DNA from: Endozoicomonas sp965199185
GTDB taxonomy: Bacteria; Pseudomonadota; Gammaproteobacteria; Pseudomonadales; Endozoicomonadaceae
Reading direction: 5' to 3'
Assembly: GCA_965199185.1 (NCBI GenBank)
Contig: CBDAQW010000037.1
Coordinates: 310,001 to 374,000, forward strand
Length of the DNA stretch: 64,000 nucleotides
Made by a program: the position numbers and the translations under genes. Below, piece by piece: positions 36,148-44,766 of the stretch (position 1 is its first letter; each line of letters begins with the position of its first letter). Below the pieces are notes generated by a model, which was given only the letters and a program-made list of their open reading frames with translations, was not told the DNA's origin and did not search any database.

Positions 36148-36744
36148 CTATTGCTGCACCGTTGGTTTGGTCAGCAAACGTGTTTTGGGTAATTCGTGAG
36201 CGATGCCCTGATGACAATCGATACATGTCTGTCCTCGTTCAATAGACAGACTGTGTTGTCTTCTGGCCCATTCATATTGTTGATCAAGATTATTTTCGAA
36301 GTTGATATGGCAAGCTCGACAATTGGCAGAGTCGTTGGCTTTCATATCCGACCAGACCTTTTCTGCCATGGCTAACCGATGAGCTTCATATTCTTCGGGG
36401 GTATCAATTTTTCCGGTGACTTTACCGTAGAGTTCACGCAAGCCTTCAATTTTTCTAACGACTTTACCCAGGCTGTCATGTGGGACGTGGCAATCCGCAC
36501 AATGTGCTACACTGCCTGTACGGTTTTTGACGTGTATGCTATCTTGCATCTCGGTCAGCGCATAAGCTTCCATCTCATGGCAACTGGTGCAAAACGCATC
36601 ACTACTGGTGACTTCAAGGCTAACATCGAAGCCTGTTTTCAATACGACTCCCAGCAAAAGGCCGCCAAAAATCAGAAAACCTGCTGAAACGCTGGCCGAA
36701 GGGCTGGTAAAAAATACCAGCCACCTGCTTTTTCTTTTCTCCAT
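36148..36744 (-). CDS. NapC/NirT-family tetrahaem cytochrome c, quinol dehydrogenase
   Basis: 198 residues from the ATG at 36744, which has a strong ribosome site (GGGGGGAG); the GTG/ATG four codons upstream is less likely. One N-terminal membrane anchor (about 15-38) is followed by four haem sites: CTSCHEME, CADCHVPHD, CRACHINFE and CIDCHQGIAHELP. The last motif is typical of NapC/CymA/NirT. It probably takes electrons from quinol and hands them to NrfA 51 bases downstream, so it acts like an NrfH. Whether it also serves Nap cannot be told. Confidence 0.93.
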   Translation of the reverse strand: MEKRKSRWLVFFTSPSASVSAGFLIFGGLLLGVVLKTGFDVSLEVTSSDAFCTSCHEMEAYALTEMQDSIHVKNRTGSVAHCADCHVPHDSLGKVVRKIEGLRELYGKVTGKIDTPEEYEAHRLAMAEKVWSDMKANDSANCRACHINFENNLDQQYEWARRQHSLSIERGQTCIDCHQGIAHELPKTRLLTKPTVQQ

Positions 36745-36758
36745 AACTCCCCCCAAAA

Positions 36759-36776
36759 CATCATACTTTTATGATG
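36759..36776. promoter_or_regulatory. Palindrome just upstream of the tetrahaem gene
   Basis: CATCATA, spacer CTTT, TATGATG: a perfect 7-base inverted repeat, 15 bases before the ATG at 36744. It overlaps the likely leader or start site, so it could be an operator or an RNA hairpin limiting translation. No known regulator consensus was recognised. Confidence 0.4.
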
Positions 36777-36798
36777 CCCATTTGGGAGTGGGTAGGTT

Positions 36799-36812
36799 AT
36801 GACCACGGTCAA
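36799..36812. promoter_or_regulatory. Possible FNR-like site upstream of the nrf pair
   Basis: Read on the minus strand, TTGAC-CGTG-GTCAT resembles TTGAT-N4-ATCAA with three mismatches. It lies about 60 bases upstream of the tetrahaem start, a plausible distance. The match is weak. Confidence 0.3.
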
Positions 36813-36829
36813 GAAAGTGTAAGCTCGGC

Positions 36830-37150
36830 TTACTTTTTATGCTTATAAAGTCCTTTACTACCAAAGGCTACTGCAAGACTGAAGACAATCACTGCCGATA
36901 AAATAACCGCCATGCGTACCCATGGTGCGCCCATAGCCATCCTCATTTGAGCAATATTGACGATAGTGGGTAGCCAGACAAGAGCACTTCCAGCTACTAA
37001 TCCGAGCTGCAATAAAATAACAGCCCACTTTCTTCTTAAGAAACAGAGGCATGGCAGTAAAGCCAGCAATAACGCTAGCAACACCCCCTCATACCTGAGG
37101 AAATGAGCCCCAAGCAACGCATAAGCAAGAAACAGCAAACCCGTTCTCAT
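36830..37150 (-). CDS. Small inner-membrane protein, 106 residues, unknown
   Basis: Four hydrophobic segments are seen (about 3-15, 19-35, 43-66 and 78-98), joined by short basic loops (LRRK, MRMAMGAPWVRM). The family is not recognised. It lies 86 bases upstream of the tetrahaem cytochrome in the same direction, so it may be the first gene of the nrf unit, and a membrane role in that respiration is possible but unproven. Confidence 0.6.
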   Translation of the reverse strand: MRTGLLFLAYALLGAHFLRYEGVLLALLLALLPCLCFLRRKWAVILLQLGLVAGSALVWLPTIVNIAQMRMAMGAPWVRMAVILSAVIVFSLAVAFGSKGLYKHKK

Positions 37151-37240
37151 TACGACAATCTCATCGATTATTAGAAGCTGCTCATGATCAAAAAAACCAG
37201 AACAGAGTCCGGGCTACAAAACTTGTGTATACGACGATGG

Positions 37241-38602
37241 TCAGAAAACCATATTGGCTACCAGCACAACCACAGGCAGAGTTACCAACGTTCTTAGCAG
37301 GAAAATCAACATAATCTCGAACAAATTGAGAGGGATCTTGCTACTAAGAATGACAGAGCCAGTTTCAGACATAAAAATCAGCTGCGATACAGACAGTGCC
37401 GCAATGACAAAGCGGGTAATTTCACTATCAATGGATGCCGCAAGGATTGAAGGCACAAACATGTCCGTAAAGCCGATCAGGACAGTTTCAGAAGCCGCCT
37501 GCGCTTCAGGCAGTCCGAATAATTCCAGTAATGGTAAAAAAGGAGCACCCAACAGGCTGAAGACAGGAGTGTATTCCGCAATGATCAGGCTGACTGTGCC
37601 TATCGCCATAACAGCCGGTAACACACCAAACACCATATCCAGGGCAATTTTTATACCTTGTTTGGCAATAGCTTTCAGGCTGGTAATAGCAGCCACTCGA
37701 TCCAGTGCCAGTTCATACCCATAACTCAGTGCGGAACGGCCTTCTGGTATCAGCTCATCGTCGTGTTCGCGGACAGTACCATCAATAAACAGATCTTTCT
37801 TATAACTCAGTGGTGGCAGTTTAGGCAGAATAATGGCAGCAATCACGCCTGAGAGGCAGATAGCAAAGTAGAAAGGAACAAATTTATCCTGCAAACCCAC
37901 CTGAGTCAGAACCACCAGCGAAAAGGAAATACCCACAATGGAAAACATGGTGGCTACAATAGCTGCTTCTTTAGCTGTGTATTCCTTGTCTTCATATTGA
38001 GAACTGGTCAGCATCACACCCACTGTACCGTCGCCAAGCCAGGAAGAAAGACAGTCGATCGCAGCCCGACCGGGAAGGTTAAATACCGGGCGCATGACTT
38101 TACTCATCAGAGTACCCAGCAATTCCAGTAGACCAAAGTTCAACAGAAGGGGCAGTAATAAACCCGCAATAAAAAAAGTCACCATAAGCGACGGTAGCAG
38201 ATCATTAAAGACCATACCTCCCGTATTACCATTGATGATCATTTCCGGACCCAACTGAAGCTGCACCATTAGAGCAAAAGCAGCCCCCAGAATCCTGACC
38301 AGCAACCAGATGCCAGAGAGGTTGAAGATGCCATCAAGCATCTCTGAATGGGTAATCCACTTTGGTTTTAACAAAGACCCCACCAGCGACAAGAGCGCTG
38401 TCATACAGAGAATGGTAGTCACCAGAGCAAGGATGCTATCACCCAGCAGAGTTTTCGCACTTTTCGCCAGCAGGGCCATAGGAAATGACATGCCTGCATC
38501 GGTAAATACCGGCATCATAAAGAATGTCATACCAATCAGTGACGGTATAAAAAACATTAGTGGATTCCGGCCTCCACTAACGTCTAGTGTCTTCGCTGTC
38601 AT
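37241..38602 (-). CDS. yjiH: YjiH family membrane transporter (nucleoside-recognition Gate domain)
   Basis: 453 residues from the ATG at 38602 (MTAKTLDVSGG). About ten hydrophobic segments. Family hallmarks: PLMFFIPSLIGMTFFMMPV near the start, NLPGRAAIDCLSSWLGDGTVGVMLTSSQYE and LGLPEAQAASETVLIGFTDMFVPSILA. The Gate fold is shared with nucleoside transporters and SpmA/B; the substrate is unknown. It lies downstream of a ROK regulator in the same direction, which may control it. Confidence 0.88.
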   Translation of the reverse strand: MTAKTLDVSGGRNPLMFFIPSLIGMTFFMMPVFTDAGMSFPMALLAKSAKTLLGDSILALVTTILCMTALLSLVGSLLKPKWITHSEMLDGIFNLSGIWLLVRILGAAFALMVQLQLGPEMIINGNTGGMVFNDLLPSLMVTFFIAGLLLPLLLNFGLLELLGTLMSKVMRPVFNLPGRAAIDCLSSWLGDGTVGVMLTSSQYEDKEYTAKEAAIVATMFSIVGISFSLVVLTQVGLQDKFVPFYFAICLSGVIAAIILPKLPPLSYKKDLFIDGTVREHDDELIPEGRSALSYGYELALDRVAAITSLKAIAKQGIKIALDMVFGVLPAVMAIGTVSLIIAEYTPVFSLLGAPFLPLLELFGLPEAQAASETVLIGFTDMFVPSILAASIDSEITRFVIAALSVSQLIFMSETGSVILSSKIPLNLFEIMLIFLLRTLVTLPVVVLVANMVF

Positions 38603-38808
38603 TTTTCTACACAATCCTTTTTCAGCTTTACAATAAAACCTGTGTAGAAATTGTATGGAGACATCCAAAAATCATATATAACCAAATATACTTATAAATA
38701 ACCAATTATAACGAATATTTATTCAGCATAATGACTATAATTGAACATTTTTAGAAAGCATGGATTTAAAACTAACCAGCAGCCATCATCAGAAAAGCGT
38801 TGATCATC

Positions 38809-40041
38809 TTACTGTTGACTATTTGCTACACTTGGTTTCACAATCTTCCAGAGTAGTCCCTGCTCCAGTAAAGCTCTTCTAACCAACGCATAAGCTCCGA
38901 GCCAGCATTTATGATAAAGGCTGGAGTTCACAATTTTTACTTCCGGTGTATCCATAAAAGACACTGTCTGACTATTCAAACAGTGTCGTATAACTGGATG
39001 AATAATGTCAGATGCCTGACATATCTCACCAGCCAATACTACCTGATCAGGACTCAGCAAGTTAACACTCATGGCAATCGCCCTGCCCAGGTCAGAAGCT
39101 GCTTTTTTTAGCAGCTCAACAGCCAATAAGTCCCCGGCATTAGCCTGCTGGCAAATCTCATTAATATCCGAAGCTTTGGTCAACTTGCTGGATACACCTG
39201 CATTCAGTTTTTGAATCATCGCCTCCTGAATAGCCTTGTTGGAGACCAGCATTTCCAGGCAACCAAAGTTACCGCAATAGCAGCGTTTACCAAGAGGATC
39301 TATCTGGATATGTCCAATCTCACCCGCCGCCAGTGTACTGCCCTCATAAAGCTTGCCATCCAGTATCATCCCTGAACCAACACCGTTGTGAACACTAACC
39401 ATGACACTATTAGGGCAGTGCTGGCTAACCCCCATTTGATACTCGGCCAGCGCCATAGCTGATGTGAAATTATTGATATAACAGTTAAGACCGGTAATGG
39501 CCGATACTTCCTGCGCCAATGGCAGGTTATCAACCGCTATATGAGGAAGATAATGTATCACCCCCGTCTCAGAGTTCACCAAACCAGGGCTGGTTATACC
39601 AACTCCGACTATTCTCTGAATCACCCCCTGCTGTTTTGCCAGAAATGATTGCACGACAGAAATAAGATGATGAAGGTAGACCTCTTGACTGACCACAACG
39701 AAAGGCTCTGAATGTTCAGCAACCAGCTCTCCATACAGATTACATAATCCACAGTGGATATGAGTTCTTCCAGCCGTGATAGTCAGTATCTGAATTTTGT
39801 CAGTCTCAGCGGTCAATGAAATAGCAGGTCTACCTCGTTGAGAACTCTGTTGTTCAACCTCACGTATCAGCCCCTGCTCAATTAAAAAGCGGGTTATTCT
39901 TGTCACACTACCCGCCGCCAGCTGGCAGCATCGGGCAATCTGAATACGGGATATCGCTCCATGTTCAACAATCGATCTGAATATGGCAGTAATGTTTCGG
40001 TCTTTTACGAAATCCAGGTTAGCAATAACGGCGGGCATCAA
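38809..40041 (-). CDS. ROK family transcriptional regulator (NagC/Mlc type)
   Basis: 410 residues. An N-terminal winged helix-turn-helix (VEHGAISRIQIARCCQLAAGSVTRITRFLIEQGL, about 27-60) is followed by a ROK fold with the sugar/zinc region GEIGHIQIDPLGKRCYCGNFGCLEM. These regulators sense amino sugar or glucose metabolites and repress uptake genes. Which of NagC or Mlc it equals cannot be told: no nag or pts gene is adjacent, and the nearest gene in the same direction encodes the YjiH permease. Confidence 0.88.
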   Translation of the reverse strand: MMPAVIANLDFVKDRNITAIFRSIVEHGAISRIQIARCCQLAAGSVTRITRFLIEQGLIREVEQQSSQRGRPAISLTAETDKIQILTITAGRTHIHCGLCNLYGELVAEHSEPFVVVSQEVYLHHLISVVQSFLAKQQGVIQRIVGVGITSPGLVNSETGVIHYLPHIAVDNLPLAQEVSAITGLNCYINNFTSAMALAEYQMGVSQHCPNSVMVSVHNGVGSGMILDGKLYEGSTLAAGEIGHIQIDPLGKRCYCGNFGCLEMLVSNKAIQEAMIQKLNAGVSSKLTKASDINEICQQANAGDLLAVELLKKAASDLGRAIAMSVNLLSPDQVVLAGEICQASDIIHPVIRHCLNSQTVSFMDTPEVKIVNSSLYHKCWLGAYALVRRALLEQGLLWKIVKPSVANSQQ

Positions 40042-40258
40042 CGTATTCCTGCTTACAAACTGTCAGCACTTTCCTGCTCGTAGCTGACATTAGATAATGA
40101 TTGTCCATTGTTTTACCCGTCAACCCTGACAAGTTTTGTTTCATCCATGCTATTTCCTGTTTGTTGTTTCCTGTGGATATAGAAAATAGCAGCAGAATCA
40201 ATACTCTGCAGAACAGGATTAAGTTTTTGTCGGAATATAATTCAAGGAGAGAGATTGA

Positions 40259-40279
40259 GCTGAGCCAGAATGGCTCAGC
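40259..40279. terminator. Stem-loop downstream of the SEC-C gene
   Basis: GCTGAGCCA, loop GAA, TGGCTCAGC: a perfect 9-base stem 24 bases past the SEC-C stop. No long T-run follows on the minus strand, so it is a stability hairpin or weak terminator. Confidence 0.5.
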
Positions 40280-40302
40280 CCGGAATAGCGAACACCACTA
40301 TA

Positions 40303-40635
40303 TTAACCGCAGCATTTTTTGTATTTCTTGCCACTACCACAGGAGCACGGATCGTTACGTCCCGGGGTTTTATTCAGAACCGTTGTTGTTGGTTTATTCT
40401 GTAGTAATTCCAAATCAGAAATATCTTCAGCACGCTCTTCGTCTACTTCAATAGAGACAAACCAATCATTTTCGGCAAACAGTTGAGCGACTTCATCTTT
40501 ACGTTCTTCGCTCTGTACAACGATGCTGGCTGGATTCTTTTCAGTTCCGAGGCGAGCTACCCTCTTGCCATCAAACACTTTATGTGCTTGTTTGTCATCA
40601 ATCTGAAGATTGGTTTGCGTGTAAAATCTACCCAC
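40303..40635 (-). CDS. SEC-C metal-binding motif protein (PBPRA1643 family)
   Basis: 110 residues, soluble. The C-terminus has the SEC-C zinc motif PGRNDPCSCGSGKKYKKCCG, as in the SecA tail. The N-terminal part (MGRFYTQTNLQIDDKQAHKVFDGKRVARLGTEKNPASIVVQSEERK, about 1-46) matches the family widely found in marine gammaproteobacteria. Function unknown; the zinc tail suggests contact with ribosomes or SecB-like partners by analogy only. Confidence 0.88.
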   Translation of the reverse strand: MGRFYTQTNLQIDDKQAHKVFDGKRVARLGTEKNPASIVVQSEERKDEVAQLFAENDWFVSIEVDEERAEDISDLELLQNKPTTTVLNKTPGRNDPCSCGSGKKYKKCCG

Positions 40636-40739
40636 TATGATACCTGTTTATGCTGAAAAGTCTTTAAATGCGCTTCGAACCAGCGCCATAGGAAATGCAA
40701 AATCGAACCATTCTACTAAAATAGTGACTAATTGACCAC

Positions 40740-41591
40740 TCAGAGCAGACGGACACCATCATTCTGCAGGCTGATTAACCGCTGTTTATACAGACCTCCC
40801 AGCGCCATTTTAAAGCTGCGTTTACTCACACCAAATACTTTCTTAACGACATCAGGTGCTGTGCGATCATTAAATGGCAGAAAGCCATTATTCTCTTCCA
40901 GCTGGCTGAGAATTTTCAGTCCAAGATCACTGATCGCTGACTTATCAAATCCCGGCTTTTTCAGGCAGACATCTAACTTCGCATCGGGTCTTACCCGCTT
41001 GATAAACCCATCCAGTTTCATGCCAAGACGGACAGGTTCAATAATATCCTGTTCAAACAAAACGCCCATGTATTTGCCTTCAATAATGACCGTATAACCA
41101 ATATCGGTTTTATCACAGATCATTAACGACACTGGTTGTCCATTTTTATACTGATGAGGCACAGTGCTGAGAAATTTGGATATTTTTGAAGAACCCACAA
41201 TCCGGTAACTTTCTTTTTCCTGATAGACATAGACCATATAAAACTGATCTTTCACCATCCGGTCTTTCTGTTCACTGAAAGGCACCAGCAGTTCTTTGGG
41301 CATATTCCAGTCCAGGAATGCACCAACACGATTCGTGTCAGTGACTTTCAGAGCAGCAAACTGCCCGACCTGTACTTTCGGTCTCAGAGTCGTGGCGATG
41401 GGAACGCCGTCAGAATCCAGATAAACAAAAACATCCAGTTCGTCACCAATTGCACAACCTTCAGGAACAAACCGCCTGGGCATAAGAATGTCATCCAACA
41501 GGCCTCCATCCAGAAATGCGCCAAAGTCCAGAAGGTTGACTACCTTCAAACGATTCATACGACCAACTTTTGCCATGCCTGCCTTTGCCAT
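40740..41591 (-). CDS. CvfB-like S1-domain RNA-binding protein
   Basis: 283 residues. S1-type repeats are visible at the start (RLKVVNLLDFGAFLDGG...LLDDILMPRR) and in the middle (FAALKVTDTNRVGAFLDWNMPKELLVP), with a third (IGYTVIIEGKYMGVLFEQDI) and a C-terminal winged helix (LPFNDRTAPDVVKKVFGVSKRSFKMALGGLYKQ). This layout matches CvfB/YitL, thought to act in RNA metabolism and virulence regulation. Monocistronic. Confidence 0.9.
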   Translation of the reverse strand: MAKAGMAKVGRMNRLKVVNLLDFGAFLDGGLLDDILMPRRFVPEGCAIGDELDVFVYLDSDGVPIATTLRPKVQVGQFAALKVTDTNRVGAFLDWNMPKELLVPFSEQKDRMVKDQFYMVYVYQEKESYRIVGSSKISKFLSTVPHQYKNGQPVSLMICDKTDIGYTVIIEGKYMGVLFEQDIIEPVRLGMKLDGFIKRVRPDAKLDVCLKKPGFDKSAISDLGLKILSQLEENNGFLPFNDRTAPDVVKKVFGVSKRSFKMALGGLYKQRLISLQNDGVRLL

Positions 41592-41708
41592 TGGAGTGCC
41601 TGATCAGAAATTAAGAGGGCGCGGATTATATCACCTACGATGATCTTGCCACTATTATTCAGTATGATCACAGATCATTGGCAACTTGCCTGACAGAGTA
41701 ATATTCAT

Positions 41709-42389
41709 ATGGCCGTAAAAATACAATCAGGGCATCGTAGAATGATCACCAACGGCTACAGCCTGGCCGAAGAGATCGCCAACAGTATTACCCACGGACT
41801 GGGCACTTTACTCAGTGTCGCCGGTCTGACACTGTTAGTGACCTTTGCCACACAACAGCAGGATATATGGCGTATTGTCAGCTTCAGTATTTATGGAACC
41901 ACCCTGATTCTGTTGTTTACTGCATCCACTCTGTATCACAGTTTCCAGAACGTATCGGTGAAGCGTGTGTTTAAAACACTTGACCACTGTTCAATATTTT
42001 TATTGATCGCCGGAACTTACACGCCATTTCTTTTGGTGAGTATGCGAGGTACAACGGGCTGGGTTCTATTTGTGATTATCTGGAGTTTGGCAGTACTGGG
42101 AATTACATTGAAAATCATCTTTGGGCCCAGATATAAGAAGCTGTCAGTTGCCACCTATCTGATGATGGGTTGGATGGTTGTCTTTGCATCCAGAGAACTG
42201 ATGGCGAACTTATCCTCCGAAGGTTTGTACTGGCTAATCGCCGGAGGGTTATCTTACACCGTTGGTGTGATTTTCTACCTGTGGAAACAATTGCCCTTTA
42301 ATCATGCTATATGGCATGTGTTTGTTTTAGGCGGCAGCCTCTGCCACTTTTTTTCTATACTCTTTCACGTGCTGCCAGTAGGAAACTGA
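41709..42389 (+). CDS. Hemolysin III family (PAQR-like) membrane protein
   Basis: 226 residues with seven hydrophobic segments. The family signature is visible: YSLAEEIANSITHGLG near the start, STLYHS (His), LDHCSIFLLIAGTYTPF and WHVFVLGGSLCHFFSI (His). These His/Ser/Asp residues coordinate zinc in PAQR proteins. E. coli YqfA is the nearest named relative; activity unknown. Stands alone between divergent genes. Confidence 0.92.
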   Translation: MAVKIQSGHRRMITNGYSLAEEIANSITHGLGTLLSVAGLTLLVTFATQQQDIWRIVSFSIYGTTLILLFTASTLYHSFQNVSVKRVFKTLDHCSIFLLIAGTYTPFLLVSMRGTTGWVLFVIIWSLAVLGITLKIIFGPRYKKLSVATYLMMGWMVVFASRELMANLSSEGLYWLIAGGLSYTVGVIFYLWKQLPFNHAIWHVFVLGGSLCHFFSILFHVLPVGN

Positions 42390-42569
42390 TCCTGCTGGCG
42401 CTGATATATCGTCGATTTACGCGTATATTTTCACGAAAAATAAACGGTGATTGATACACTGGCAAAAATTACTAAATAGCTAAAGAAGATAGCGTTGCTA
42501 ACCGTCGCCTGGCGTTTGATCGTCTCCGTAACAAGGCTACTGTTTGTAAGAAAGGGATAAAAAGTATAT

Positions 42570-43688
42570 TCATCCTGAAAAACTCATATGGTTATCCCAA
42601 CGTATTTTCGACTGTGCTAAAACCAGTTTTTTCTTATTTATTGGATTGTAACTACAGATTAATCCAGTTCCGCTGGATAGAATAAACTCTTCCTTAACAC
42701 CACCAGTTACAACGCCACAGCCATCCTCGACAATAATACTATCTATCCACTGACCATCACTCACAGACCAGAAACTAATCAGCCCACCTTTCGGTGCCGA
42801 AACCGCCATAATGTGTTCAGTGCTGTCGAATGCAATGCTTCCACAGTAATTTCGCATCTGCTTTAAAATAACAGGTGGACAACCTAATAGCTGTAGCCCA
42901 TCTTTCTGTGTGCATATTGCAACCAGTGGCAACTGATCTCGCTGTTTTCCCTGGTACTGCATAGCTATGCCAACCAAGTTGTCAGATGTCACTGCAATAT
43001 GTCGAATACTTAGCTGATGTAGATGTGAAGGGAGCTTATATTGGTTGAGAACTTCACCACTCTTACGATCTAAAAACGTAAGCGACGGGGACATTGTTTC
43101 AAGATTGAGTTTACTTCTCCCTGTATCTGGATGAGTGAGAATTCCACCATTGGCAACGATTAATTGCTCGCCATCCGGTGACAAAAGTAACTCATGTGGT
43201 CCGATACCTCCGGAATAAAATTCAGCCTCTTTTGTGAAATTTTTACTGACGTCATAGAGGCCAATCACCCCCCGATGATGGTCAAAATCATTTTCAGTGG
43301 TGTAAAACCAGCGTCGATCTGCTGAAAAAGCACCATGCCCGTGAAAATGCCGGCCTTCAGTGCCTTCAATGATTTTCCAGCTATCAGTAATAAGATCAAA
43401 AACACATAGCCAGTTTTGAGGGCGGCGAGCAACCATGACTACAATCTGGCCATCTGCACTGACAGCGGGAGCGTGTCCTCGCCCGGGAAGTGGTATCTTG
43501 AAAATGATTTTCCCGGTCGAACTTATACGTGCCATATAATAATTGCCCTGGCTATCCGCCAGAGCACTATAAAAAGCTAACTCATCTTTAAGATTTGCAG
43601 CAGTGAACCCTGACAAAGCAAGCCCGGCAGCACCAGTCAATAGGCCATTAATAAATAAACGACGGCTAATATCCACCTTAATCCCCAT
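42570..43688 (-). CDS. DUF1513 family exported protein (beta-propeller-like)
   Basis: 372 residues. The N-terminus carries a twin-arginine-like signal (DISRRLFINGLLTGAAGLALSGFTAA), so export by Tat is likely. The rest has repeated strand pairs and motifs such as GRGHAPAVSADGQIVVMVARRP, HFHGHGAFSADRRWFYTTEND, GPHELLLSPDG and HLHQLSIRHIAV, typical of DUF1513. It is the last gene of the imelysin cluster, overlapping the imelysin gene by 11 bases. This family sits in imelysin clusters in many bacteria; its activity is unknown. Confidence 0.9.
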   Translation of the reverse strand: MGIKVDISRRLFINGLLTGAAGLALSGFTAANLKDELAFYSALADSQGNYYMARISSTGKIIFKIPLPGRGHAPAVSADGQIVVMVARRPQNWLCVFDLITDSWKIIEGTEGRHFHGHGAFSADRRWFYTTENDFDHHRGVIGLYDVSKNFTKEAEFYSGGIGPHELLLSPDGEQLIVANGGILTHPDTGRSKLNLETMSPSLTFLDRKSGEVLNQYKLPSHLHQLSIRHIAVTSDNLVGIAMQYQGKQRDQLPLVAICTQKDGLQLLGCPPVILKQMRNYCGSIAFDSTEHIMAVSAPKGGLISFWSVSDGQWIDSIIVEDGCGVVTGGVKEEFILSSGTGLICSYNPINKKKLVLAQSKIRWDNHMSFSG

Positions 43689-44766
43689 CCAGACTATTGA
43701 AGCCTATAGACAGGCCGACAGCTGTCGTTAATTGGTTGGAAACCATAGTTTTAAGTTGATTAATCTGGTTGAGTAGAATATTAACCTGCTTACGCTCATC
43801 AGGGTGTTTCACGGCAATGGAGAGCGGTTGGTTAATGTGTTTAGTTTGCCTGATAGCATCATCAAACAAACTCTTGATTTGTTTATTCAGGGTTTCATCT
43901 TCTACCTGTTCTGAAAAAGCCAGCCTGTACCACTGGCTCATTGCCAACAAATTATGGTGAATATTCTCAAGCGAATGAAGGCTACGCCATGATTCCGCCT
44001 TGCGACCTTTGGCTTTAGTCAAGCCATCGCCAAGTGGAGCTGACAGCTTCTGGTCAGTGATGGATTGCAGTTGAGTGAGAAAATTATTGAGAAAATAGCT
44101 GGCAACTTCTTTTTGGGATTCGAATAATGATTGATCAGTCTTGCCAGATTGAAGAACCAATGTCTTGTAGCTATTATTTCCAACCCAGTCATTCAGCAAC
44201 GCCTGACTAATAAGGCTTACACTATCAGCAATGGCAACTTGTAGAGAGCAACGATATTTGTTTTTCTCCGAACCGGTAAAGCTATCAACATTTACATAAT
44301 CACTGAACAATAGTCGCTCAGAAGCACCAAGCCCCTGTAATGCAACACTGGAATGACGAAATACACCAGGTGCTAAGTCTGCAATATTGGCATTTAACAG
44401 TGCTTTGCTAAGCTGTCTACCACCGGTATTGCGCTTATCTGGCCACATTTGCAGGCGGTAATAACGCATGAAATCTTCAACAGGACCAAAACGCAGTATT
44501 TGTGCTTCCATCCAATCGTTCATGACCAAGCGCCACTGTGATCGCAGAGTGTCCAGAGATGTGTCGTTTGGCTTGGCGCAGAATGCGTATGAGTGTTGTT
44601 TAAATGCCAGTGAACTTTTTTGAAGTGCCTGATAAGCAGGTATGATCTGTTCCTCTATAAGGCGCTGATTATGAATCCCCCAGTCATCAGCAAGTGAATG
44701 AAAGGAAGTCATTAGCATTATCAGAATGCCGGGAAGCTTGATGTTTTTCATACTATTCTTATTCAA
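43678..44766 (-). CDS. Imelysin family protein, second copy, with altered metal motif
   Basis: 362 residues, signal peptide about 1-26 (IMLMTSFHSLADD). Helical imelysin fold; the N-terminal part has the family pattern (IPAYQALQKSSLAFKQHSYAFC, SQWRLVMNDWMEAQILRFGP, MWPDK). At the site where the first copy has GYHAIEFLLW, this one has GLGASERLLF, so the usual GxHxxE histidine is missing. It overlaps the upstream DUF1111 gene by 4 bases and the downstream DUF1513 gene by 11. Probably periplasmic and iron-linked. Confidence 0.85.
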   Translation of the reverse strand: MNKNSMKNIKLPGILIMLMTSFHSLADDWGIHNQRLIEEQIIPAYQALQKSSLAFKQHSYAFCAKPNDTSLDTLRSQWRLVMNDWMEAQILRFGPVEDFMRYYRLQMWPDKRNTGGRQLSKALLNANIADLAPGVFRHSSVALQGLGASERLLFSDYVNVDSFTGSEKNKYRCSLQVAIADSVSLISQALLNDWVGNNSYKTLVLQSGKTDQSLFESQKEVASYFLNNFLTQLQSITDQKLSAPLGDGLTKAKGRKAESWRSLHSLENIHHNLLAMSQWYRLAFSEQVEDETLNKQIKSLFDDAIRQTKHINQPLSIAVKHPDERKQVNILLNQINQLKTMVSNQLTTAVGLSIGFNSLDGD

